6,739 nt of DNA from an uncultured Bacteroidota bacterium. GTDB lineage: Bacteria; Bacteroidota; Bacteroidia; Flavobacteriales; Schleiferiaceae. Position 1 is the stretch's first letter; each line of letters begins with the position of its first letter. Below the pieces are notes generated by a model, which made no database searches, had not been told where the DNA came from, and was given only the letters and a program-made list of their open reading frames with translations. Below are positions 1 through 6,567 of the stretch, piece by piece. Position numbers and translations under genes: made by a program. Where the stretch lies: contig CAJXMS010000126.1 of the NCBI GenBank assembly GCA_913056475.1, forward strand, positions 1 to 6,739. Direction: 5' to 3'.

Positions 1-2
1 CC

Positions 3-218
3 AACACCTTCGCAAAGCTGGCGTCCGCGTGGCTCGGCATCAACGACATCTTCAGCCCGGATGACGTCGAGCTCATCGAGCCACACCCCAGCTTTAAGAT
101 CTTCGCGGATCGCGAGCTAGGCCAAAGCTGGCAGGACTTCCACGCCAAGCACGCGACACTGGTCGTGCTCACCCCCGAGGAGCATCGGGCGCTTCATGCG
201 GCGGGGCTGGCAGCATGA
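3..218 (+). CDS. 3' end of an unrecognised phage-like protein (5' truncated)
   Basis: A reading frame is open from the left window edge to TGA at 216-218 and gives 71 residues with no start codon in context, so only the C-terminal part is visible. It contains the stretch FSPDDVELIEPHPSFKIF and ends LTPEEHRALHAAGLAA. I do not recognise the family. It is accepted as coding for two reasons: its stop overlaps the next start by four bases (ATGA at 215-218), and its third codon positions are strongly G/C like those of the two genes after it. The company of a DnaT-like phage gene suggests a small gene of a phage structural or head region, but that is inference from neighbours only. It belongs to the GC-rich segment that is foreign to the rest of the window. 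Confidence 0.55.
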   Translation, partial: NTFAKLASAWLGINDIFSPDDVELIEPHPSFKIFADRELGQSWQDFHAKHATLVVLTPEEHRALHAAGLAA

Positions 219-451
219 TGCCGGAAGCGCAGCTCACGCCAGACAAAGCCGAAACCATCCGCCATCTGTCGCACATCACGCGGCGGTGGGCGGAGCTCGG
301 CGAGCCGTGTCTCCTCGAGGTGGTGTTCCTCACGCCGGAAGACAAGGCGCGCCTGCACACCGTCATGCACTTCACGCCCGACGAGGCGGGCATCGCGCTC
401 GCCGCCGAGATGACCGACGAGAGCCTGCGCCAGGCGGTCGCTGAGGCATGA
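215..451 (+). CDS. Small hypothetical phage-like protein, 78 aa
   Basis: The ATG at 215 overlaps the previous stop (ATGA) and the TGA at 449-451 overlaps the next start (ATGA at 448-451), so the gene sits in a translationally coupled chain typical of phage operons. A second ATG lies directly after the first, at 218. The product is acidic, has no signal peptide or membrane segment, and carries VVFLTPEDKARLH near residues 36-48. That segment resembles LTPEEHRALH at the end of the preceding protein, so the two may share a short structural element. Function is unknown. An alternative frame covering 196-444 was rejected because it lacks the ATGA overlaps and is a low-complexity Arg/Ala/His-rich translation. 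Confidence 0.6.
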   Translation: MMPEAQLTPDKAETIRHLSHITRRWAELGEPCLLEVVFLTPEDKARLHTVMHFTPDEAGIALAAEMTDESLRQAVAEA

Positions 452-597
452 CGCTCACGGTGGAGGACGGCAGCGGGCGGCCCGATGCCGATGCCTTCGT
501 GACGGTGGCGGTCTGCGACGCCTATCACGCAGCGCGCGGCCGGGCGGTCTGGGCCGCGGCGACCGAGGAGGCCCGCGAGCAGGCGATCCGGCGCGCC
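448..597 (+). CDS. Phage DnaT-like / head-completion-region protein, N-terminal fragment
   Basis: The protein starts MTLTVEDGSGRPDADAFVTV and continues through DAYHAARG (residues 24-31) and an Ala/Glu-rich helix ending in IRRA (residue 50). This layout (VEDG-G near the N-terminus, DAYHxARG, then a helix ending in a basic LRRA/IRRA) matches what I recall of the phage proteins annotated as putative DnaT-like ssDNA-binding, which usually lie next to head-tail connector genes. Family members normally continue with a Thr-x-Tyr segment and about 100 more residues. Here the likeness stops at about residue 50 and the frame goes on with unrelated residues until a stop at 687, because the DNA changes to the antisense of a porP-like gene. 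The gene is therefore cut at its 3' end by the junction near base 600. The end given is the last codon I trust. Confidence 0.6.
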
Positions 598-615
598 GGC
601 GAGGGCCGGGTCGGA
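585..615. other. Junction between GC-rich phage-like DNA and Bacteroidota chromosome
   Basis: Protein similarity to a phage DnaT-like protein on the + strand ends at about base 597. Similarity to a PorP/SprF protein on the - strand ends at about 598-603. Both genes lose their C-terminal halves at the same place, and base composition drops sharply to the right. The exact breakpoint cannot be fixed by eye because the bases here are GC-rich on both sides. No inverted repeat ends, att-like duplication or transposase are visible. An assembly or amplification chimera is the simplest reading; illegitimate recombination is the alternative. Confidence 0.7.
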
Positions 616-1050
616 AGTGCCGGGGGAACCACCGGCCGGGTCCACGCCAGAGGGGATCCATTGGGCGTTGTTCAGGGAGCGATTTAAAAAGCCCGCGCCT
701 ACCCCGATACCTAAAGAACCCTGGGCCAGTTGGAGCTGGTAAGCATAGCCCAGCCGGGCCGATACATTGCTAAAATAACCGATCTGTTCGTTTACTATGC
801 TCAGGCCAATCCCCCCGCGCAATGCTTGGATGGGAATATTGGCGGTTAGGTTTTGGGTAGTGGGGGCGCCTTCAAAACCTACCCACTGGCTGCGGTGCAA
901 TCCGGTGATGCAAATGGCCCCTCCTGTACCGGCTACGCCCGCATTATAATAGAGCCGGTTGTTCATGTACTGCGTAAACTGAACATCCTGCTGGGCCCAA
1001 ATAGAGCCGCTGCAAAACAGCATTAAAAGGAAGATGTAGCGCTTTATCAT
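598..1050 (-). CDS. PorP/SprF family type IX secretion membrane protein, 3' truncated
   Basis: The product begins with a signal peptide (MIKRYIFLLMLFCSGSIWA, likely cut before QQDVQFTQY). It continues with the family hallmarks: QFTQYMNNRLYYNAGVAGT, the HRSQWVGFEGAPTTQ segment, GGIGLSIVNEQIG, and alternating Gly/aromatic beta-strand stretches up to NNAQWIPS. PorP/SprF proteins are outer-membrane beta-barrel proteins of Bacteroidota; founding members act in type IX secretion or gliding and some anchor the secreted partners of their operon. Members are usually about 300 residues, and only about 150 remain. The open frame continues to base 169, but those extra residues are the antisense of phage-like genes. 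ATG at 1050 is preferred to GTG at 1056 because it places the Lys/Arg of the signal peptide at positions 3-4. A 234-base leader separates it from the next gene upstream. Confidence 0.85.
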
Positions 1051-1122
1051 ACTCACCAGGTTGTTTAGAGCTTTAATTGCCAGGGGTTATTTATATGTTT
1101 GGCAGGCCGTGCTTGCATGCGC

Positions 1123-1146
1123 AACGCTTTGAAAAGAAGCGTTTTT
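1123..1146. other. 7-bp stem-loop with a T run, in the porP-like leader
   Basis: AACGCTT at 1123-1129 pairs with AAGCGTT at 1137-1143 around a 7-base loop, followed on the plus strand by T through 1146. Read rightward it looks like a weak intrinsic terminator, but no rightward native gene precedes it. In leftward mRNA it would be a 5' leader hairpin of the porP-like gene without a U tail. Its role is unclear and it could be chance. Confidence 0.2.
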
Positions 1147-1220
1147 AGCTCTTCCAAAAACATTGGACACACAAGCACTTTCACGGGGAAAATATTTCGA
1201 CAATAGGGTGTTCAAAAGTC

Positions 1221-1228
1221 CAAATATA
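1221..1228 (-). promoter_or_regulatory. Possible Bacteroidota -7 box upstream of the porP-like gene
   Basis: Read on the minus strand this is TATATTTG, a full match to the Bacteroidota TAnnTTTG -7 consensus, in the A+T-rich gap before the porP-like gene. The -33 element is poor: a TTTG at 1241-1244 lies only 12 bases away instead of about 19, and CTTG at 1251-1254 lies 22 bases away. If used, transcription would start near 1215 and give a 5' leader of roughly 165 bases. Confidence 0.3.
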
Positions 1229-1284
1229 TAGTTTTGATTTCAAACTTACTCAAGTGGGGCTTAAATTTCCTTTGCCCGAAGGGC

Positions 1285-2460
1285 TCATACTCCCTTCTTC
1301 ATGGCCTGCCACCAGCGCTCCGGTAATTCGTTCTGGCAAGCTTCTTCATAATCCCGGAAGGAACAGGGAATGAGCTGATGGCGGGCGTTGCTAATGCCTC
1401 CCTGGTCTTGCAGCGGTACCTCGATCCACCACCGACCACTCTGAGGGCTTTTGTAAAAAATAAGTTCGTGCTCTCCTTCATGAATCAGCACGGTAAAGCG
1501 CTGATAATCCTCCTTGCGGGCAAAAGGGTAGTCTCCTTTGCGGTGGGCATATCCTTCCCAAAAATACCAGATCATTTGCGCCATGAGGTGGGCGGTGCGT
1601 CCTTCCGGATCTACCTGGGGATTGCCTTCAAACAGGCCAAAACAGCTCAGCTTATCGCTGATGCCTGCATAGCGCGCTATGGCGCAGGCTTCCTCCCCAC
1701 TGAAACCGTTAGGGCTGTGGAAAGTGTTACCGGGGGCATCTGATTGACGGACAGCGCCGATGTCAAAACTCACTAGATCGGCATCGCGCAGTACCGGTTC
1801 ACATTCCTCTATCTGACCGCGCAGGCTGCCCAGGCGATTGATGTCAAAGTACATTTTCTCCATAAGGGCCCGCTCTTCGGGATCCACAAAATAGCTTTGA
1901 TAGCCTACATTGCTGTAATTAAAAAGGATGTACGGCTTGCGCAGTATGATGTGGCTCAAGTAGCTATGGTTTCCCAGCGGACTGCCCTGCTTCCCCAGGT
2001 CAAATTAGGCATCTACCGCCGCCAGATTTACGGTTTGCTCCAGGCCATCGTAGGCGCGGGAGCAGGCATAAGTAAGGTCCTGGCTGCCGCCCAGCACCAC
2101 CGGAATTATTTGTGCTTTCAGGAGGTGATGACATACTTGCTGGAGGGCCGTAAGGGTATCTTCGTGGGTTTCTCCGGCGTAAATATTGCCCAGATCGGCC
2201 GCCTCCAGTTCCCACTGATTCCAAAAAAGCGCGTAGAGAAAGGTGCGAATGGCATTAGGGGCGGTGGCACAGCCAGCATTGGTACTGCCTCTATCGTCCA
2301 TTACCCCCAGGACGGCTACCTGCACGCCATCGAGGTCCGGTAGGCCCGACACTTCCCGGTGAAGGCGCAGCTTATTTCCTACCCGGTTGGGTTCTTGCAA
2401 GCTGCTGTCTTGCAGCAAGGATTCGTTTACGGGCGCCAAAAAATCTTCCAGCCGCATCAT
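1285..2460 (-). pseudogene. Arginase-superfamily (formimidoylglutamase-like) gene with an in-frame TAA
   Basis: Two segments in the same frame, 2460-2008 (151 codons) and 2004-1288 (239 codons), are separated only by a TAA at 2005-2007. Together they make a 391-codon ureohydrolase-fold protein, about the usual length of the Bacteroidota proteins annotated as formimidoylglutamase. Recognisable parts are the N-terminal LGVMDDRGSTNAGCATAPNA region, VVLGGSQDLTYA (residues 121-132), VDA-stop-FDLG (149-156), FNYSNVGYQSYFV, DLVSFDIGAVRQSDAPG (from about 228), ARYAGISDKLSCFGLFE, and a tail with FYKSPQSGRWWIEVP and ERWW. Arginase-fold enzymes use GGDH, DAHxD and SxDxDxxDP to bind two Mn ions; here GGSQD and SFDIG replace two of these, so the metal site looks degenerate, as I recall for this branch. 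The stop falls on the His position of DAHxD. Its ATG overlaps the topA stop (ATGA, 2457-2460), so the two are coupled. Conservation continues past the stop, so the lesion is recent or a base error. If the TAA is real, the products are a 151-residue N-terminal fragment and possibly a reinitiated C-terminal piece (TTG at 1959). Confidence 0.85.
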
Positions 2461-4841
2461 TTCTTTTTGGCACTACTGCTTTTAGTGGTTTTCTTCCGGG
2501 CGGTCTGGGCTTTCTTGCCTTTGGTGCCTTTGCCACTGGCTTTTTTACTGCCCGCCTCTTCTATGATCTTTTCGCATTCCTCGCGGGTAAGCTCAGCGGG
2601 TTCTTCGATTTCCTTGGGGAGTTTAAAATTGCGGCGCCCTTTTTTAAGGTAAGGGCCATAGCGGCCGTTGAGCACCTGGATGACGGGCTTGGCCTCGTCA
2701 AAGGTCTTGATGTACTTATGCTTATCGGCTTCCACTTTTGCTTCTACTAGCTCTATGGCCCGGTCCAGGTCCACCGTCATCGGGTCATCGCCCTCGTCTT
2801 TGCGGAGGGAGGCAAAAGTGCTTTTCCAACGCACGTAAGGCCCAAAGCGACCAATATTGGCTTCCACTTTTTCGCCTTGGTATTCTCCCAGCTCGCGCGG
2901 GAGCTTAAACAGCTCCAGGGCATCCTCCAGGCTTATGGTATCGATGTGCTGTCCTTTGCGGAGGCTGGCAAAACGAGGCTTCTCTTCGTCTTCTGCCCGG
3001 CCCAGCTGTACCATGGGTCCGTAGCGGCCTATGCGGGCTATTACGGGGCGGCCCGTTTTGGGATCATCGCCCAGTACGCGCTCGCCGGTGGCTCTCTCGG
3101 AGTGTTCCTCTACTTCTTTCAAGTGGGGATGAAAATCTTGGTAAAAGCCCTCGATCATTTCGTTCCACTGCTCTTGCCCCCGGGCTATTTCGTCAAATTG
3201 CGTCTCTACACTGGCCGTGAAGTTGTAATCCAGAATATCCTTAAAGTGCTCCGTCAAGAAGCCGTTGACCACTACCCCTATATCGGTAGGGATCAGTTTA
3301 TTTTTATCCGCACCCGTTCGTTCCTGGTGTTTTTCCGTTTTTAGGCTACCATCTGCTTCTAGCCTCAGCTCGGCAAAGGAGCGTTCGAATCCTTCCAAAT
3401 CACTTTTTTCGATGTACTGCCGCTTTTGGATGGTGCTTATGGTGGGGGCGTAGGTCGAGGGCCGCCCAATGCCCAGCTCTTCTAATTTCTTAACCAGGCT
3501 GGCCTCGGTGAAGCGCGGCGGGTTTTTCGTGAAGCGCTCCGTAGCGGTAATCTCTTCCTTTTTGAGCGCGTCGCCTTTGTTGCTGGCGGGTAAGGTGCCC
3601 GCTTTTTCCTCACCATCTTCCTCGTCCTGGCCTTCCAGGTATACTTTCAGAAAGCCTTCAAAAGTGATGACCTCCCCTTTGGCCGTAAATTCCAGCTGGG
3701 CGGCCGGAGAAGGGATGCGCAGGGTGGTGCGTTCCAGCTGGGCATCCGCCATTTGGGAAGCCAGGGTGCGCTTCCAGATGAGGTCGTACAGGCGCTTTTG
3801 CTGGTCGTTGCTGCCGGCCCGTTTGCGGTGCATATCGGTAGGGCGGATGGCTTCGTGGGCTTCCTGGGCTCCCTTGCTTTTGGTGGTGTAGCGGCGGGTT
3901 TTTACGTAGTCTGCCCCGTACTGGTCTTTGATTTCCGCCGCGGCCGCTTTGGTGGCCTCGCCGGAGAGGTTGAGCGAATCGGTCCGCATGTAGGTGATCA
4001 GGCCGGCCTCGTAAAGCCGCTGGGCTACCGACATGGTAAGCCCTACCGGAAAGCTCAATTTTCGACCCGCTTCTTGCTGGAGGGTAGAAGTAGTAAAGGG
4101 GGCTGCCGGGCTCTTTTTGGCCGGCTTTTTTTCGATGTCGCTGATGGAAAAAGCGTGCTCCTTGCACTGCTTAAGGAAGGCTTCCGCCTCTTCTTGCGTA
4201 TCAAAACGCTTATTCAGATCGGCCCGAATGGGCTTGCCCTGGGGGTTGATAAACAGGGCCCGCACCCGGAAATAGTTCTTGGGCTTAAAGTTTTTGATCT
4301 CTTCTTCCCGCTCCACGATAAGCCGCACCGCTACCGACTGCACCCGGCCGGCAGAAAGGCCCGCTTTCACTTTTTTCCAGAGCACCGGCGATAACTCAAA
4401 CCCCACCAGGCGGTCCAGGATTCTTCTGGCCTGTTGGGCATTCACCAGGTTTTGGTCTATCCGGCGGGGGTTGTCTATGGCCTTCTGGATAGCGCCTTTG
4501 GTTATTTCGGAAAACACTATGCGGTTGGTTTTCGTGGGGTTAAGGTCCAGGGCCTCAGCCAGGTGCCAGGCTATGGCTTCGCCTTCGCGGTCCTCATCCG
4601 AGGCCAGCCATACCGTCTCGGCGTCTTTGGTGAGTTTCTTCAGCTTGCGCACCACCTCTTTCTTATCATCGCTTATTTTATAGCGAGGCGTGAAGTTGTT
4701 CTCCACATCTACCCCCATATCTTTTTGTTCCAGATCACGTATGTGACCGTAGCTGGATTCCACCTTAAAATCCTTTCCCAGAAACTTTTCAATGGTTTTG
4801 GCTTTGGCCGGAGACTCCACTATCACCAGATTTTTAGACAT
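2457..4841 (-). CDS. topA: DNA topoisomerase I (type IA)
   Basis: This complete 794-residue type IA topoisomerase relaxes negatively supercoiled DNA by a transient 5'-phosphotyrosine break and strand passage. The TOPRIM domain starts at LVIVESPAKAKT with Glu9 and carries the acidic Mg-binding triad in SDEDREGEAIAWH (Asp82, Asp84, Glu86). The LDRLVGFELSPVLW and GLSAGRVQSVAVRLI segments follow (about 142-175). The active site LITYMRTDS places the catalytic Tyr at 284, with Arg286 next to it. The HEAIRPTD motif is at 329-336, and GIGRPSTYAPTI at about 457-468 closes the catalytic core. The C-terminal third has no tetracysteine zinc ribbons (only two Cys in the whole protein). It has GRYGP/GRFGP repeats at about 605, 664 and 726, each in a Topo C-terminal-repeat unit, then a Lys/Ser/Thr-rich basic tail from about 766. 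The start is ATG at 4841, with the TOPRIM sequence beginning at once after it. It leads a leftward unit with the ureohydrolase-like gene and is divergent from miaB. Confidence 0.98.
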   Translation of the reverse strand: MSKNLVIVESPAKAKTIEKFLGKDFKVESSYGHIRDLEQKDMGVDVENNFTPRYKISDDKKEVVRKLKKLTKDAETVWLASDEDREGEAIAWHLAEALDLNPTKTNRIVFSEITKGAIQKAIDNPRRIDQNLVNAQQARRILDRLVGFELSPVLWKKVKAGLSAGRVQSVAVRLIVEREEEIKNFKPKNYFRVRALFINPQGKPIRADLNKRFDTQEEAEAFLKQCKEHAFSISDIEKKPAKKSPAAPFTTSTLQQEAGRKLSFPVGLTMSVAQRLYEAGLITYMRTDSLNLSGEATKAAAAEIKDQYGADYVKTRRYTTKSKGAQEAHEAIRPTDMHRKRAGSNDQQKRLYDLIWKRTLASQMADAQLERTTLRIPSPAAQLEFTAKGEVITFEGFLKVYLEGQDEEDGEEKAGTLPASNKGDALKKEEITATERFTKNPPRFTEASLVKKLEELGIGRPSTYAPTISTIQKRQYIEKSDLEGFERSFAELRLEADGSLKTEKHQERTGADKNKLIPTDIGVVVNGFLTEHFKDILDYNFTASVETQFDEIARGQEQWNEMIEGFYQDFHPHLKEVEEHSERATGERVLGDDPKTGRPVIARIGRYGPMVQLGRAEDEEKPRFASLRKGQHIDTISLEDALELFKLPRELGEYQGEKVEANIGRFGPYVRWKSTFASLRKDEGDDPMTVDLDRAIELVEAKVEADKHKYIKTFDEAKPVIQVLNGRYGPYLKKGRRNFKLPKEIEEPAELTREECEKIIEEAGSKKASGKGTKGKKAQTARKKTTKSSSAKKK

Positions 4842-5103
4842 ATCCGCAGGCTTTTCACAGAGTTATTTTGCGCTGGCAAATTAAACGATTTGTTTGGTAC
4901 CAACTCCTCAAGCGACACCCCGGCCAGTGCTTTTGTTTGGGCCTGCCGGCCAAATGTATCCGCGCCCCCCGGAAGCTTACCGGCCCCTAAGAGACTGAAA
5001 TCCAGCTTACCATGGGGGTACTGCCAAACTGGCATATCCTCCCCAATATGCTTACCTTTGCCCCTCTTGCAAAAGCCCTAAAAACCCTTAAACCATCTCG
5101 GTT
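4842..5103. promoter_or_regulatory. Divergent intergenic region between topA and miaB
   Basis: These 262 bases hold no convincing gene; the frames crossing them are continuations of antisense frames. Both flanking genes must be transcribed outward from here. For topA, the only leftward -7 candidate is TTAATTTG (minus strand of 4877-4884), one mismatch from TAnnTTTG and without a good -33 box. A 9-base direct repeat TTTGTTTGG occurs at 4889-4897 and 4932-4940 on the plus strand. No riboswitch or RNA gene is recognisable. Confidence 0.5.
5053..5060 (+). promoter_or_regulatory. Possible -7 box of miaB (TACCTTTG)
   Basis: TACCTTTG matches the Bacteroidota TAnnTTTG consensus and lies 43 bases before the miaB start, leaving a short A-rich leader. 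No TTTG is found at the expected -33 distance (the best is CTGG at 5029-5032), so support is partial. There is no clear Shine-Dalgarno before ATG 5104, which is usual for this phylum, where A-rich leaders are common. Confidence 0.35.
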
Positions 5104-6558
5104 ATGGCTACCACGAAAGCACGCGAAAACGAAACGCCCCTGGCCGACGCACTGCAGGGGCAGGCTACCGTGCGTCCCCATGATAATCAGGCCACCCAAA
5201 AAGTTTACATCGAGAGCTACGGGTGCCAAATGAATTTTTCCGATTCCGAAATTGTGGCCTCCATTCTGGCGGAAGATGGCTACGGTACCACCCGCAACGC
5301 CGAGGAAGCCGATCTGGTGCTGCTCAACACCTGCTCCATCCGCGATAAAGCCGAGCAAACCGTGCGTAAACGATTAAAAACGTTTCACCGGATCAAGGAA
5401 AATCAGCCCGAGCTTAAAATCGGCGTGCTGGGCTGTATGGCGGAGCGCCTTAAAGATAAGCTCCTGGACGAAGAGAAGCTGGTAGACCTGGTGGTGGGCC
5501 CCGACGCTTATCGCGACCTTCCCCACCTGGTAAAAGAAGTGGATGCCGGCCGCAAAGCGGTGAACACCCTGCTTTCCAAAGAAGAAACTTACGCCGAAGT
5601 AAGCCCGGTGCGGCTGGGCACCAATGGCGTCTCCGCCTTTGTATCCATTACCCGGGGCTGTGACAATATGTGCACCTTCTGTGTGGTGCCTTTTACCCGC
5701 GGCCGCGAGCGCAGCCGCAATCCGGAAACCATTATCGAAGAAGCCCGCCAGCTTCGCGACCATGGCTACAAAGAGATTACCCTGCTCGGACAGAATGTGG
5801 ACTCCTACCTCTGGTACGGCGGCGGCCTTAAAAAAGACTTTGAACGCGCCAGCGAAGCGGCTCAGGCTTCCGCCGTGAATTTTGCCGGGCTGCTGCATAA
5901 AGTAGCCCGCGCTGTTCCGGAAATGCGCATTCGCTTTAGCACCTCCAATCCACAGGATATGACCGACGATGTGCTGCACGCCATCGCCGCCCACCCCAAT
6001 GTGTGTAAGTACATTCACCTTCCCGTGCAGAGCGGCAGTAGCCGCATCCTGGAAGCAATGAACCGGGGCCATACCCGCGAAGAATACCTGGCCCTGATCG
6101 ACCGGGTCCGTAAAATTATACCCGACTGTGGCATTAGCCACGATATGATCGCGGGCTTTCCCACGGAAACGGAACAAGACCACCAGCTTACCCTGAGCTT
6201 GATGGATTACGTTCGCTATGACTTTGGCTATATGTTTTATTACAGTGAGCGCCCCAATACTTACGCGGCTCGTAAGCTGGAAGATGACATTCCCCTGGAA
6301 GTCAAAAAACGCCGCCTTACCGAGATCATAGACCGCCAGCAAGCACACTCCCTGGAGCGCAATGAGGCGCATCTGGGCCAAACCGAAACCGTGCTCATTG
6401 AAGGCAACTCCAAAAAAAGCGACCAGGAATGGATGGGCCGCAATACTCAGAATACCGTGGTCGTTTTCCCCAAAACCGGGGCCGAACAGCCCGGCGATTT
6501 TGTTAACGTGAAAATCAATAAATGCACGGCCGCTACCCTTTTGGGCGAGCGCTGCTGA
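5104..6558 (+). CDS. miaB: tRNA-2-methylthio-N6-dimethylallyladenosine synthase
   Basis: This complete 484-residue methylthiotransferase is a radical-SAM enzyme that adds a methylthio group to C2 of N6-isopentenyladenosine-37 in tRNAs reading UNN codons. The N-terminal UPF0004 domain, after a polar extension of about 32 residues, has the three auxiliary-cluster cysteines: Cys41 in SYGCQMN, Cys77 in LLNTCSIR and Cys111 in GVLGCMAER. The radical-SAM domain has C-x3-C-x2-C in ITRGCDNMCTFCVVPFTRG (Cys186, 190, 193). LLGQNVDSY (228-235), HLPVQSGSSRIL (305-316), MNRGHTREEY and DMIAGFPTET (347-356) are typical of the MiaB subgroup, as is the DxMFYYSERPNTYAA-like segment at about 376-389. A C-terminal TRAM domain (about 424-483) binds tRNA. 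The YLWYGGG loop followed by an Ala-rich insert (about 235-258) agrees with my memory of Bacteroidota MiaB. The start is ATG 5104. The stop is 9 bases before the next gene. Confidence 0.98.
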   Translation: MATTKARENETPLADALQGQATVRPHDNQATQKVYIESYGCQMNFSDSEIVASILAEDGYGTTRNAEEADLVLLNTCSIRDKAEQTVRKRLKTFHRIKENQPELKIGVLGCMAERLKDKLLDEEKLVDLVVGPDAYRDLPHLVKEVDAGRKAVNTLLSKEETYAEVSPVRLGTNGVSAFVSITRGCDNMCTFCVVPFTRGRERSRNPETIIEEARQLRDHGYKEITLLGQNVDSYLWYGGGLKKDFERASEAAQASAVNFAGLLHKVARAVPEMRIRFSTSNPQDMTDDVLHAIAAHPNVCKYIHLPVQSGSSRILEAMNRGHTREEYLALIDRVRKIIPDCGISHDMIAGFPTETEQDHQLTLSLMDYVRYDFGYMFYYSERPNTYAARKLEDDIPLEVKKRRLTEIIDRQQAHSLERNEAHLGQTETVLIEGNSKKSDQEWMGRNTQNTVVVFPKTGAEQPGDFVNVKINKCTAATLLGERC

Positions 6559-6567
6559 CCTTACACT

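Noticed and set aside
1..600. Integrated prophage or insertion element with a defined attachment end near base 600
   Set aside because: The join falls in the middle of a phage structural-type gene, with no integrase, transposase, terminal repeats or target duplication visible, so a normal integration end is not supported.
1094..1101. TATGTTTG on the plus strand, a perfect TAnnTTTG box
   Set aside because: There is no rightward gene downstream for thousands of bases and the upstream TTTG is imperfect, so it is probably chance in A+T-rich DNA.
1274..1284. GCCC-GAA-GGGC hairpin just after the arginase-fold gene stop, as a terminator
   Set aside because: The stem is only 4 bp with a 3-base loop and no U tract follows on the minus strand.
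1960..2007. Frameshift as the cause of the split arginase-fold gene
   Set aside because: The two halves are in the same frame (starts 501 bases apart) and the codons between them read as family-like sequence, so a single stop codon explains the break.
1378..2343. Plus-strand frames opposite the arginase-fold gene (1378-1743, 1897-2343)
   Set aside because: They are shadows of conserved minus-strand protein sequence. The minus-strand frame matches a known family on both sides of the stop, so these are not genes that explain the interruption.
3753..5081. Plus-strand frames opposite topA running into the intergenic region (3753-4394, 4434-5081)
   Set aside because: They are antisense to the conserved catalytic part of topA, have no family features and have no plausible start context.
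5374..6381. Long 335-codon minus-strand open frame opposite miaB
   Set aside because: It lies wholly within the clearly coding miaB frame, its translation is a Gly/Ala/Phe/His-rich antisense composition, and it has no recognisable domain.
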